Part shown: positions 32,895-41,080 of the stretch, piece by piece
Layout: every line of letters begins with the position of its first letter
Position numbering within the stretch: position 1 is the stretch's first letter
Source: an uncultured Sterolibacteriaceae bacterium
Lineage (GTDB): Bacteria > Pseudomonadota > Gammaproteobacteria > Burkholderiales > Rhodocyclaceae
Length of the DNA stretch: 64,000 bases
Reading direction: 5' to 3'
Assembly (NCBI GenBank): GCA_937888595.1
Contig: CALARK010000022.1
Span: 248,001 to 312,000, forward strand
Notes under the pieces: generated by a model
What the model was told of the DNA's origin: nothing
The model's input: the letters and a program-made list of their open reading frames with translations, nothing else
Databases searched by the model: none
Translations under genes and position numbers: made by a program

Positions 32895-33184
32895 TTTGAC
32901 TTACGATTGGCTTTGGTGTTTGAGATGTCGATTTCCGGCAGTTCGAAGCCACTTCGTCTTGCATGATCGATTGCTGCATAGATCACCTCGATGTCATCGT
33001 CGGTGGCGGGCATACGACTTGGCCGGTTGATGTCGATCTCGGGCAACTCTACTCCCCGGGCTCGTTCAAGGGTTTCCATGAGCCACGCTGGCAGATGATC
33101 CGGGGAAACAGACGAGCGGGCAGGCTGCTTCGTTACGCCTCTTCGTTTGGATTCGATTACATCCTTGGGGGCAACCGCAACCAT
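32891..33184 (-). CDS. Hypothetical 97-residue protein, first gene of small operon
   Basis: The start at 33184 is well supported by AGGAGGT six bases upstream. The protein has a basic N-terminal third (ESKRRGVTKQPARSS) and an acidic C-terminal half in which ELPEIDI occurs twice (GVELPEIDIN and GFELPEIDIS), separated by 35 residues with MPATDDDIEVIYAAIDHARR. No known domain is recognised. It overlaps the next gene by four bases. A small basic/acidic protein leading a nuclease-containing operon could be a regulator or antitoxin-like partner, but that is conjecture. Confidence 0.6.
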   Translation of the reverse strand: MVAVAPKDVIESKRRGVTKQPARSSVSPDHLPAWLMETLERARGVELPEIDINRPSRMPATDDDIEVIYAAIDHARRSGFELPEIDISNTKANRKSK

Positions 33185-33322
33185 GACGACCTCCTGCCGA
33201 TGTGTTGTTTATATCACCATCGCGAAGGCTCGTCCCAATGTCAAGACGGACGGTCTCCACTACTCAAAGGGAACACCGCCTTTTGTTATAGTCAGGACGG
33301 ATGGAAAATATTGATAAACGTC

Positions 33323-33967
33323 ATGAAAAAAGCGGCACATCCCCTGGCTACCCCTTTTCGTCATGCGCTCGAGGCGCTGGATCGCGTGACGGCTGAAGCC
33401 GTTTTCGCGAATGCGCTCGAACAACTCTCGCCCCTCCAGGCGGTCGAGCAGGTGGTGGTGCCGGCCCTGGAAGCGGTGGGCGCCGCGTGGCATGACGGCA
33501 ATGTCGCGCTCTCGCAGGTGTACATGAGCGGACGCTTTTGCGAAGAGATCGTCGACCGGGTGCTGCCGCCCTCCGATCCGGACCGCAAGCACCAGCCGCG
33601 TTCGGCCATCGTCGTGCTCTCGGACTATCATTTGCTTGGCAAACGCATCGTTTATTCGGTCATGCGCGCCAGCGGCTTCGAGCTGTTCGATTATGGGCGC
33701 ATGGATGTCGACGAACTGGTCGAGCGGGTGTTGGCCGACAGGATTCGCGTGCTGCTGATTTCCGTGCTGATCCTGCCTTCGGCACTCAAGGTCAAGGAGG
33801 CCTGCAGGCGATTGAAGACAGCCGATCCGGCGCTCAAGATCCTCGTTGGCGGAGCGCCCTTCCTGTTCGATCCGCAACTGTGGCAGGAAGTCGGTGCCGA
33901 CGCGACGGGCGCCAGTGCCGCCGATGCCGTGGCGATCGTCGAGCGCTGGATGGGGGAAATGCAATGA
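33323..33967 (+). CDS. Corrinoid (vitamin B12)-binding protein, MtaC-like
   Basis: A 214-residue protein made of a helical cap (~10-85, LEALDRVTAEAVFANALEQL) and a B12-binding Rossmann domain. The base-off/His-on motif D-x-H-x-x-G is present as D101-Y-H103-L-L-G106, followed later by VLLISVLILPSALKVKEACR and ILVGGAPF, which match the S-x-L and GG motifs. Such proteins carry methyl groups in corrinoid methyltransferase systems or sense state in regulators. No substrate-specific MtaB-type methyltransferase is encoded next to it. It is the first of four overlapping or closely spaced genes that end in two histidine kinases. The ATG at 33323 begins the conserved part. Confidence 0.85.
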   Translation: MKKAAHPLATPFRHALEALDRVTAEAVFANALEQLSPLQAVEQVVVPALEAVGAAWHDGNVALSQVYMSGRFCEEIVDRVLPPSDPDRKHQPRSAIVVLSDYHLLGKRIVYSVMRASGFELFDYGRMDVDELVERVLADRIRVLLISVLILPSALKVKEACRRLKTADPALKILVGGAPFLFDPQLWQEVGADATGASAADAVAIVERWMGEMQ

Positions 33968-35025
33968 GTGCGATGAACTCCATGCAACGCACCCTGACGG
34001 CGCTGGGCCAGCAGGAGCCCGATTGCGTACCGCTGTTCCTGCTGACCAGCCTGCATGGTGCCAAGGAACTCGGCCTGTCGATCGAGCAGTATTTCTCGCG
34101 TGCGGAACAGGTGGCCGATGGGCAGCTGCGCCTTCTGGAGAAATATCGCAGCGACTGCCTGTACGCCTTCTACTATGCCGCCATCGAGACGGAGGCCTGG
34201 GGCGGCACCACCCTGTTCCTGCCCGACGGGCCGCCCCTGTGCGGTGCGCCCGTCATCACCCGGCCGGAGCATATCGACACGCTGCGGACACCGAGCGTGG
34301 CGGATGCCGAACCGTTGCAGCGGGTACTGGAGTCGATCCGGCAGATGAAGGCGCGCGTCGGCGATACGGTGCCGATCATCGCCGTGGCGGTCGCGCCGTT
34401 TTCCCTGCCGGTCATGCAGATGGGCTTCGACAAGTACATCGAACTGATTTACCAGGACCGCCCGCGCTTCGAGCGGTTGATGGCGCTCAACATCGAGTTC
34501 ACGGTGGCATGGGCCAACGCCCAGCTGGACGCGGGTGCCACGGCGATCTGCTATTTCGATCCGGTCTCTTCCACGACCAACATCCCGCGCGAACTTTATC
34601 TGCAGACCGGGCAGGAGGTCGCCAAGCGTACGCTGCCCCGGATCAAGGGCCCGACCGCGACCCACATGGCGTCGGGCCGCTGCCTGCCGATCCTGGCTGA
34701 CATCGCCGCTACCGGTACCGCGGTGGTCGGCGTCAGCGTTCTTGAAGATCTGGCCGAATTGAAGGCGGCGGCCAACAAGCGCGTCAGCCTGCTCGGCAAT
34801 CTGAATGGCGTCGAGATGCGCCGCTGGACGGCGGACGATGCCGAACGCGCCGTCAAGCAGGCGATCGCTCAAGCCGCTGCGGGAGGTGGTTTCATCCTCA
34901 GCGACAACCACGGCGAAATTCCCTGGCAGGTGCCGGACGACGTGCTGCTGGCGATCCGCGCCGCGGCAGACAAGTGGGGCCGTTATCCGCTCGACTGGGT
35001 CAGGGACTGGAAGCCGCCGGCCTGA
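33964..35025 (+). CDS. Uroporphyrinogen decarboxylase/MtaA-like protein
   Basis: A 353-residue TIM-barrel protein of the UroD/MtaA/CmuA family (QEPDCVPLFLLTSLHG; GATAICYFDPVSSTTNIPR; GVSVLEDLAELK; LLGNLNGVEM). MtaA-type methylcobamide:CoM methyltransferases bind zinc through H-x-C and a later Cys. Here the first site reads H234-M-A and the C-terminal site reads DNHGEIP (H316), so both cysteines are missing. It cannot be assumed to be a thiol methyltransferase. The start overlaps the upstream B12 protein by four bases. Partners are the corrinoid protein and downstream kinases. A sensing or demethylation role is inferred. Confidence 0.8.
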   Translation: MSAMNSMQRTLTALGQQEPDCVPLFLLTSLHGAKELGLSIEQYFSRAEQVADGQLRLLEKYRSDCLYAFYYAAIETEAWGGTTLFLPDGPPLCGAPVITRPEHIDTLRTPSVADAEPLQRVLESIRQMKARVGDTVPIIAVAVAPFSLPVMQMGFDKYIELIYQDRPRFERLMALNIEFTVAWANAQLDAGATAICYFDPVSSTTNIPRELYLQTGQEVAKRTLPRIKGPTATHMASGRCLPILADIAATGTAVVGVSVLEDLAELKAAANKRVSLLGNLNGVEMRRWTADDAERAVKQAIAQAAAGGGFILSDNHGEIPWQVPDDVLLAIRAAADKWGRYPLDWVRDWKPPA

Positions 35026-35038
35026 ATATCTGCCTGCC

Positions 35039-36796
35039 ATGACTGATCGCCTTGCCATTCTGTGCTGTCGCAACTTCGTTGCAGAAGTCGGCGCTGGCGT
35101 GACGGCGGAGGGCTGGCAGGATGTTGATGTCATCGACTTTCCGGCACGCTGCGGCCGCCCGCCGCTGGGCTGGGACGAGATCCGCGCCCTGCTGCCGGCC
35201 GATTGCGATCAGGTGCTGGTGCTTGGGCGCGCCTGCCTCGACAACCTCGGCGAAACCCCGCCGGGCTTTCCGTCCTTGCGGCGGGTGTCGGTCCGGCAAT
35301 GCTTCCATCTGATCGCCGGTGAAACGCTCGTCGATGAGGCCATCAGCGCCGGCAGCTATCTGGTTACGCCGACATGGCTGGCCGACTGGCGTGGCCAGTT
35401 GCAGGCGCTCGGCTTCGCTCCCGGGCAGGCGTGCGAGATGTTCCAGGAATTCGCCCGCGAGTTGCTGTTGCTCGATACCGGGACGGTGATCGATGCCGGC
35501 CGCCTGCTGGCCGAACTGCAAGAGGAGATCAAGCTGCCGGTACGCCGCCTCGCCATCGGCCTCGACGGCGTGCGCGCCCGATTGGCGCGACTGGTACTGG
35601 AATGGCGTCTCGACCTGGCCGGCCGCCGTTGCATGGAAAGCCATCGCCGGCATGCGCGCGAACTGGCCGACCACGTCGCGGCAATGGATCTGCTGGTGCA
35701 ACTAGCCAGGACGCAAGACGAAGATGCCGCGATCGCGCAGATCGAACACCTGTTCCGCATGCTGTTCGCGCCGGGTGAGTACCTCTACCTGCGGGTCGAG
35801 AATGAGGGGGTGATGCCGGTGCATCCCGCCAGCGGTTCCACAGCACTGCGCGCGCAGCTCGAACGTCTCGATCGCGAACATGCCTGGACCGCGGATGGCA
35901 ACGGCTTCCTGTTGCGTATCGCCCATGGGGACAGCGTGCTGGGCCTAGTGGCCGTCGACCGCCTTGCGTTTGCCGAGTATCGCGAGCGATACCTCAACAT
36001 GGCGCTCGCGATCAACGGGGTCTGCGGTCTCGCGATCGAAAATGCCCGCAACCAGCATCGCTTGATCGAGGCTGAAAAGCTGTCCGCGCTGGCCATCGTC
36101 GTCGCCGGGGTCGCCCATGAAATCAATACCCCGCTCGGCATCGGTCTGACGGCCGCTTCCAGCCTGCAGGACAAGACCCGCGACCTCGTGGCGCGCTTCG
36201 CGGCACGCAGCATGACGCAGCGCGATCTCGACGGCTATCTCAAGCACGCCGCCGAGACGACGCAACTGATGCGCAGTAACCTCGATCGCATCGCCCACCT
36301 GACTGAGGCATTTCGCCAGGTGGCGATCAACGAACGGCCGCTGCCGACGACGACCTTTTCTGTGTACGACAGCCTGGCAACCGTTCGGCAGAGCTTTGCC
36401 GAGCGACTGGCCGCCGCCCATGTGCAAGTCGATATCGAATGCGATCCGGCGTTGCTGATCGATGGGGTGGCCAACGACTGGTCGAGCATCGTCGCCAACC
36501 TGATCGGCAACTCCCTGCAGCACGGCTTCAAGGGCCGCTCCCATGGCCGGATCCACATTCAGGTCAGCAGCGATGCGAAACGCTGGCAGCTGCGTTATCG
36601 GGATGACGGGGTTGGCATGTCGGCCGATACGTTGGCGCGGATCTTCGATCCCTTCTTCACCACCGATGTGCAAAACGGCATGGGCTTGGGGATGTACCTG
36701 GTCTACAACCTCGTCACCCACCGTATGCACGGCACGATCCACTGCGATTCCGCACCCGATACCGGGGTCAATTTCCAGATCGATATTCCGCGATGA
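35039..36796 (+). CDS. Histidine kinase with DUF1638-like N-terminus
   Basis: A 585-residue soluble kinase. Residues 1-165 resemble DUF1638, a family often encoded beside corrinoid methyltransferase genes (LVLGRACLDN-type; QCFHLIAGETLVDEAISAGS, then YLVTPTWLADW). A GAF-like region (~230-335) follows, then a HisKA-type dimerisation domain with H360 (VAGVAHEINTPLGIGLT), and HATPase_c with NLIGNSLQHG, DDGVGMS and GMGLGMYLV. There is no membrane segment, so it senses inside the cell. A degenerate copy of the host repeat is read near residue 17 as AEVGAGVTAEG. The stop overlaps the start of the hybrid kinase gene. Likely phosphorylates the N-terminal receiver of that protein. Confidence 0.82.
   Translation: MTDRLAILCCRNFVAEVGAGVTAEGWQDVDVIDFPARCGRPPLGWDEIRALLPADCDQVLVLGRACLDNLGETPPGFPSLRRVSVRQCFHLIAGETLVDEAISAGSYLVTPTWLADWRGQLQALGFAPGQACEMFQEFARELLLLDTGTVIDAGRLLAELQEEIKLPVRRLAIGLDGVRARLARLVLEWRLDLAGRRCMESHRRHARELADHVAAMDLLVQLARTQDEDAAIAQIEHLFRMLFAPGEYLYLRVENEGVMPVHPASGSTALRAQLERLDREHAWTADGNGFLLRIAHGDSVLGLVAVDRLAFAEYRERYLNMALAINGVCGLAIENARNQHRLIEAEKLSALAIVVAGVAHEINTPLGIGLTAASSLQDKTRDLVARFAARSMTQRDLDGYLKHAAETTQLMRSNLDRIAHLTEAFRQVAINERPLPTTTFSVYDSLATVRQSFAERLAAAHVQVDIECDPALLIDGVANDWSSIVANLIGNSLQHGFKGRSHGRIHIQVSSDAKRWQLRYRDDGVGMSADTLARIFDPFFTTDVQNGMGLGMYLVYNLVTHRMHGTIHCDSAPDTGVNFQIDIPR
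35083..35108 (+). repeat. Dispersed host repeat, degenerate copy 5
   Basis: GTCGGCGCTGGCGTGACGGC inside the DUF1638-kinase gene, read as EVGAGVTA. Two substitutions from the core, same reading phase as other genic copies. Confidence 0.5.
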
Positions 36797-39609
36797 GCGA
36801 AAACGACGATTTCTATGCCCTGTTCGCGCCCGAGCCGGCCGATGCCGCAGGCCCGGAGGCGCCGCTGACCGGGAGCCCTGCCTCCGGACCGCAGTGGAAG
36901 CTGCTGCTCGTGGATGATGAGCCGGATATCCATGCCGTCGTTCGACTGGCCTTGCAGGACGTGCGTGTGGCAGGTCGCCCCCTGGCTGTGTTCGATGCGC
37001 ATTCCGCCGCCGCAGCGCGTTCGCTCCTGGATGCGCATCCGGACATCGACCTGATCTTCCTCGATGACGTGATGGAGGAAGCGCAGGCGGGGCTGGGGCT
37101 GGTGCGCGAAATTCGCACAGTCCGTGGCAACCATACGGTACAGATCGTGCTCGTCACCGGCCAGCCGGGTTATGTGCCATTGCGCCAGGTGGTGAGCGAC
37201 TACGACATCAACGGCTACCGGCTCAAGTCCGAACTGACGGCAGACAAGATATTCGCCACCGTACACACCGCCCTGCGGACGAGACAAGTCTTCCTGACGC
37301 TCGAAAGCCAGGCGAAGGAACTTCAACAGTACCGCACTCACCTTGAGGTCAGCGTGGCGCAACGTACGCGCGAGCTGGCGGATACCCAGTTCGCGCTTGA
37401 CAGCGTCGGGACGGGGGTTGCGTGGAACGATGCCGAGACCAGCCGCTTTCTTTACGTCAATGCCGAAACCTGTCGGCAACTCGGCTATAGCCGGGGGGAA
37501 TTGCTGGAGATGTGCATCGGGGACATCAACCCGGATTTCGACCGGACCCGGGTAAGCCGCCTGGCAGATCAATTACGGACAAGTGGCGGCAGCCTGACGG
37601 TGGAGACGACGCACTATCGCAAGAACGGCAGCGCCTACCCGGTCGAGGTGACGACCTTCCTGAAGCGAAACAAGGATCATGAATTCTTCATCGCGTTCTA
37701 TCGAGACATCACCGAACGCAAGCAGGTCGAGGCCGAGCTGATCCGGGCGCGAGACGAGGCACAGTCGGCCAACCAGGCGAAAAGCATGTTTCTTGCGAAC
37801 ATGAGTCACGAAATACGCACGCCGATGAATGCGATCCTCGGGCTGGCCTATCTGCTGAGGGCGAAGGCGAACGCCGAGCAGATCGACCGTCTCGACAAGA
37901 TAGAAAGCGCCGGCCGTCACCTGCTGTCCATCATCAACGACATTCTGGATATCTCGAAGATCGAGGCCGGCAAGTTCGAGCTCGAGCAGAGCGATTTCTC
38001 GTTGTCGGCAGTACTGGACCATGTGTATTCGCTGATCGCCCAGTCAGCACAGGCCAAGGGCCTGAACGTCGAAATGGTGGCGGACGCAGCCTTGCCTCCG
38101 TGGCTGCATGGCGACCCCCTGCGCTTGCGGCAGGCCCTGCTCAATTTCGCCAGCAACGCCGTCAAGTTTACGCAGCACGGTTCCGTCCGCCTGCGTGCAT
38201 CATTGCTGCAGGAAGCCGGCGATGATTTCATGGTCCGATTCGAAGTCAGCGATACCGGCATCGGGGTGTCGCCCGAAAAGCTGCCCCATCTCTTCAAGGC
38301 CTTCGAACAGCTGGATGCCTCGACCACGCGTCGCTATGGCGGCACGGGTCTCGGGCTGGTGATCACGCGCAGCCTCGCCCAGTTAATGGGGGGCGAGGTC
38401 GGCGTCGAAAGCACGCCCGGTTCCGGCAGCACCTTCTGGTTTACGGCACGCCTGCGGCGCGGCCACGGGGTGGGACAGCAGCAGCCCCATGATCGGGAGG
38501 GACAAGTCATGCATGCCGAGGCCGAGCTGCGTGCGGCGCATTCGGCTGCTCGCGTGCTGCTTGCCGAGGACAATGCGATCAATCGCGAGGTGGCCCTGGA
38601 CCTGCTGCATGGCGTGGGGCTCAGCGTCGATACCGCCGTCGATGGCCTCGATGCCCTTGACCGTTGCCGCAAGACCTATTACGACCTGGTGCTGATGGAT
38701 GTCCAGATGCCCCGGATGGACGGGCTGGAATCGACCCGGGCGATACGCGCGCTGCCGGGACGCGAACACATTCCGATTCTGGCCATGACCGCGAATGCCT
38801 TCGACGAAGATCGCCAGGCCTGCAAGGATGCGGGCATGAACGATTTCATCGCCAAACCCGTCGATCCCGATACGCTCTACACCGTACTGCTGCGATGGTT
38901 GCCGCACAACATGTCGGTCCGCGTCGATTCCCCGGCCGCTCCCGGGGCGGGCACTGGCGCGGCGCCCAAGGACACGTTGTTGCCGGATCCGCTGACCCTG
39001 CTGATGCGCAGCGTGCCGGGACTGGATGCGCGCCGTGGCCTGGCCGTCGTGCGTGGCAAGGTAGAACGCTATCTCGACCTATTGCACCAGTTCACCGATG
39101 CGCATGTGGGCGACATCAATGTGCTGGCCCAGTCGCTGGCCAGCGGCGATGTGGATCGTGCGACGCGGGTGGCCCATAGCCTCAAGGGTGCGGCCGCCAC
39201 GCTGGGTTATGAGTCGCTCGCCGAACGTGCGCGGCAGATCGAGTTCCGCCTGGGGTCCGTCGCTGGCCGGGAGGTGTTCGGCCCGGATTTCGATGCGGCC
39301 TTGGCGCAGATCAGGCAGGCCTTCATGGCCCTGGCGGCCGCCTTGCCGGCCGCGGGCCGGCAGGGCGCGGCTGCAGTCGTTGCCCCGGCAACGATGAGCC
39401 CGAAGGCACTCGAGGCCTTGCTCGATGAACTCGATGCGCGTCTGTCGACCGATGACTTCATGGCCGGCAGCCTGTATCAGGAAAACGCAAGCGTGTTCGA
39501 CGCCGTGATGGGTGTCGAGGCTGCCCGTTTGGGACGCCAGATGCATGAATGCGATTTCATGGCCGCCCGCAAGACGTTGCGTGCCTGGCGCGAATCTCGC
39601 CAGGCCTGA
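36793..39609 (+). CDS. Hybrid histidine kinase REC-PAS-HisKA-HATPase-REC-HPt
   Basis: A 938-residue soluble phosphorelay protein. REC1 at ~35-160 (LLLVDDEPDI, phospho-acceptor D91 in LIFLDDVMEE), coiled coil ~170-200, PAS ~200-320 (FLYVNAETCRQLGYSRGELL), HisKA with H339 (NMSHEIRTPMNAILG), HATPase_c (DTGIGVSPEKL; GGTGLGL). REC2 follows with D636 (DLVLMDVQMPRMDG), then an HPt domain with H795 (RVAHSLKGAAATLG). It overlaps the upstream kinase gene by four bases. The N-terminal receiver is the likely entry point for phosphate from that kinase, with HPt as exit to an unknown regulator elsewhere. No output domain is encoded in the operon. Confidence 0.9.
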   Translation: MSENDDFYALFAPEPADAAGPEAPLTGSPASGPQWKLLLVDDEPDIHAVVRLALQDVRVAGRPLAVFDAHSAAAARSLLDAHPDIDLIFLDDVMEEAQAGLGLVREIRTVRGNHTVQIVLVTGQPGYVPLRQVVSDYDINGYRLKSELTADKIFATVHTALRTRQVFLTLESQAKELQQYRTHLEVSVAQRTRELADTQFALDSVGTGVAWNDAETSRFLYVNAETCRQLGYSRGELLEMCIGDINPDFDRTRVSRLADQLRTSGGSLTVETTHYRKNGSAYPVEVTTFLKRNKDHEFFIAFYRDITERKQVEAELIRARDEAQSANQAKSMFLANMSHEIRTPMNAILGLAYLLRAKANAEQIDRLDKIESAGRHLLSIINDILDISKIEAGKFELEQSDFSLSAVLDHVYSLIAQSAQAKGLNVEMVADAALPPWLHGDPLRLRQALLNFASNAVKFTQHGSVRLRASLLQEAGDDFMVRFEVSDTGIGVSPEKLPHLFKAFEQLDASTTRRYGGTGLGLVITRSLAQLMGGEVGVESTPGSGSTFWFTARLRRGHGVGQQQPHDREGQVMHAEAELRAAHSAARVLLAEDNAINREVALDLLHGVGLSVDTAVDGLDALDRCRKTYYDLVLMDVQMPRMDGLESTRAIRALPGREHIPILAMTANAFDEDRQACKDAGMNDFIAKPVDPDTLYTVLLRWLPHNMSVRVDSPAAPGAGTGAAPKDTLLPDPLTLLMRSVPGLDARRGLAVVRGKVERYLDLLHQFTDAHVGDINVLAQSLASGDVDRATRVAHSLKGAAATLGYESLAERARQIEFRLGSVAGREVFGPDFDAALAQIRQAFMALAAALPAAGRQGAAAVVAPATMSPKALEALLDELDARLSTDDFMAGSLYQENASVFDAVMGVEAARLGRQMHECDFMAARKTLRAWRESRQA

Positions 39610-39620
39610 AGCGCGAGCGA

Positions 39621-40160
39621 TCATCGCGCGCAGCCACACCCCCCGATGCCGCCGAAGCCCATCCTGAACCGTTCGCATTCGAGATCCATCAGCGACATCG
39701 TGGACCTTACCTTGCCCGTGGTGCCGTCGAACAGCACATAGAAGCGCGACAGGCGGCGCCAGTCCGGGCAATAGAGCCATTCCCAGACCAGTTCGTCGCG
39801 TCGCTCGAAATAGGTGACGCCGCCCGACGGGTCGACCGGGCCGAGCACCTGCAGCACATCTTCCATCGACATGCCCGGCTTCACGCGGGCGAAGTGCTCT
39901 TCGGCGAGCACGTTCTCGATGCGTTCCAGGCGGCCGTCCGGGGCAATCCGCACCATCCAGGTATGCACCCCGAACGGGCCGGTCGGATAGGCGAGCTGGC
40001 GGCTCCCGTCGGCGTGCGTCCATTCCATCACGGGGGAACCCATGCGGTGCAGGACGGCGGCCTCGGTGTCTACGCCGGGCCTGAGCGCCGGCCCCATGCA
40101 GGCCGTCAGGATGGCCAGCAGCGCGGCTGCGAGCAGGGGGGGCAGGCGCTGTCTCGTCAT
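39621..40160 (-). CDS. SmpA/BamE-like outer-membrane lipoprotein
   Basis: A 179-residue lipoprotein from the ATG at 40160: positively charged start, hydrophobic run and lipobox ILTAC. The mature part has a region resembling the SmpA/OmlA fold (HFARVKPGMSMEDVLQVLGP) and an aromatic-rich centre (DELVWEWLYCPDWRRLSRFY). The C-terminus has GGIGGCGCAR. Cell location: outer membrane, periplasmic face. It starts four bases after the stop of the AIM24-family gene (40165) on the same strand, so the two are co-transcribed. Exact role unknown. Confidence 0.75.
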   Translation of the reverse strand: MTRQRLPPLLAAALLAILTACMGPALRPGVDTEAAVLHRMGSPVMEWTHADGSRQLAYPTGPFGVHTWMVRIAPDGRLERIENVLAEEHFARVKPGMSMEDVLQVLGPVDPSGGVTYFERRDELVWEWLYCPDWRRLSRFYVLFDGTTGKVRSTMSLMDLECERFRMGFGGIGGCGCAR

Positions 40161-40164
40161 GCGA

Positions 40165-40953
40165 TCAGTTTCGGCCATTGAAGATCGAGCCGAACAGTCC
40201 GCCCTGCTCGCCGCCCGAGCCCCCGCCGCCTTGTGTCACGGGAGCGGCGGCGAAGACACGCGAGGCGAGGCGAGCGAATGGCAGCGACTGCAGCCAGACC
40301 GTGCCGGGGCCGCGCAGCACGGCGAAGAACAGGCCCTCGCCACCGAACAGGGCGGTCTTGATGCCGCCGACGAACTGGATGTCGAAATCGACGTCCGGCG
40401 TGTAGGCGACGACGCAGCCGGTATCGACGCGCAGCACTTCGCCGGGGCCGAGGCGGCGTTCGAGCATCGTGCCGCCGGAATGGGCGAAGGCCATGCCGTC
40501 GCCTTCGAGCTTCTCCATGATGAAACCTTCGCCGCCGAAGAAGCCGGCGCCGAGGCGTTTCTGGAAGGCGACGCCGAGCGCGACGCCCTTGGCCGCACAC
40601 AGGAAGGCGTCCTTCTGGCAGATCAGCGTGCCGCCGAGCTGCTTGAGATCGAAGGGCACGATCCTGCCGGTATAGGGTGCGGCGAAGGCCACCTTGCGCT
40701 TGCCGCCACCCTGGTTGACATAGACGGTGGTGAACAGCGACTCCCCGGTAATGAGGCGCTTGCCCGCACCGAGCAGCTTGCCGAACACCCCGCTGTGTTT
40801 GTCAGATCCGTCGCCGAAGAGGGTGTCCATCTCGATGCCGTCTTCCATGTACATCAGGCTGCCGGCTTCGCCGATGGCGGCCTCGCCCGGGTCGAGCTCG
40901 ATCTCGACGAACTGCATGTCTTCGCCGTGCAGGCGGTAGTCGATCGCATCCAT
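40165..40953 (-). CDS. AIM24/TIGR00266 family protein
   Basis: A 262-residue beta-rich protein of the AIM24 (DUF124) family: MQFVEIELDPGEAAIGEAGS, then LGGTLICQKDAFLCAAKGV, and FGGEGLFFAVLRGPGTVWLQ. The ATG at 40953 has a better spaced AGAGGAA than the one at 40959. A Gly-rich C-terminus (GGGGSGGEQGGLFGS) is typical. Function in bacteria is unsettled. It is divergent from tex. Confidence 0.88.
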   Translation of the reverse strand: MDAIDYRLHGEDMQFVEIELDPGEAAIGEAGSLMYMEDGIEMDTLFGDGSDKHSGVFGKLLGAGKRLITGESLFTTVYVNQGGGKRKVAFAAPYTGRIVPFDLKQLGGTLICQKDAFLCAAKGVALGVAFQKRLGAGFFGGEGFIMEKLEGDGMAFAHSGGTMLERRLGPGEVLRVDTGCVVAYTPDVDFDIQFVGGIKTALFGGEGLFFAVLRGPGTVWLQSLPFARLASRVFAAAPVTQGGGGSGGEQGGLFGSIFNGRN

Positions 40954-41080
40954 GCCCATGTTCCTCTTCTCCGTCGTGATTGGAATGCGCCTAGCTTAAC
41001 GCAGCAGGATCATGGTTTCGTTGATTGCCTTGACGGGTCGCTTGCGGTACCGTGCGCGCCTTTTTCGCCGTCAGGTCTTC

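Noticed and set aside
33200..33240. Promoter for the minus-strand operon with perfect TTGACA
   Set aside because: The nearest TATAAA is 25 bases away, too far for a standard sigma-70 promoter.
32963..33322. N-terminal extension of the corrinoid protein
   Set aside because: The frame is open upstream but antisense to the small operon and unlike the family; the ATG at 33323 begins the conserved part.
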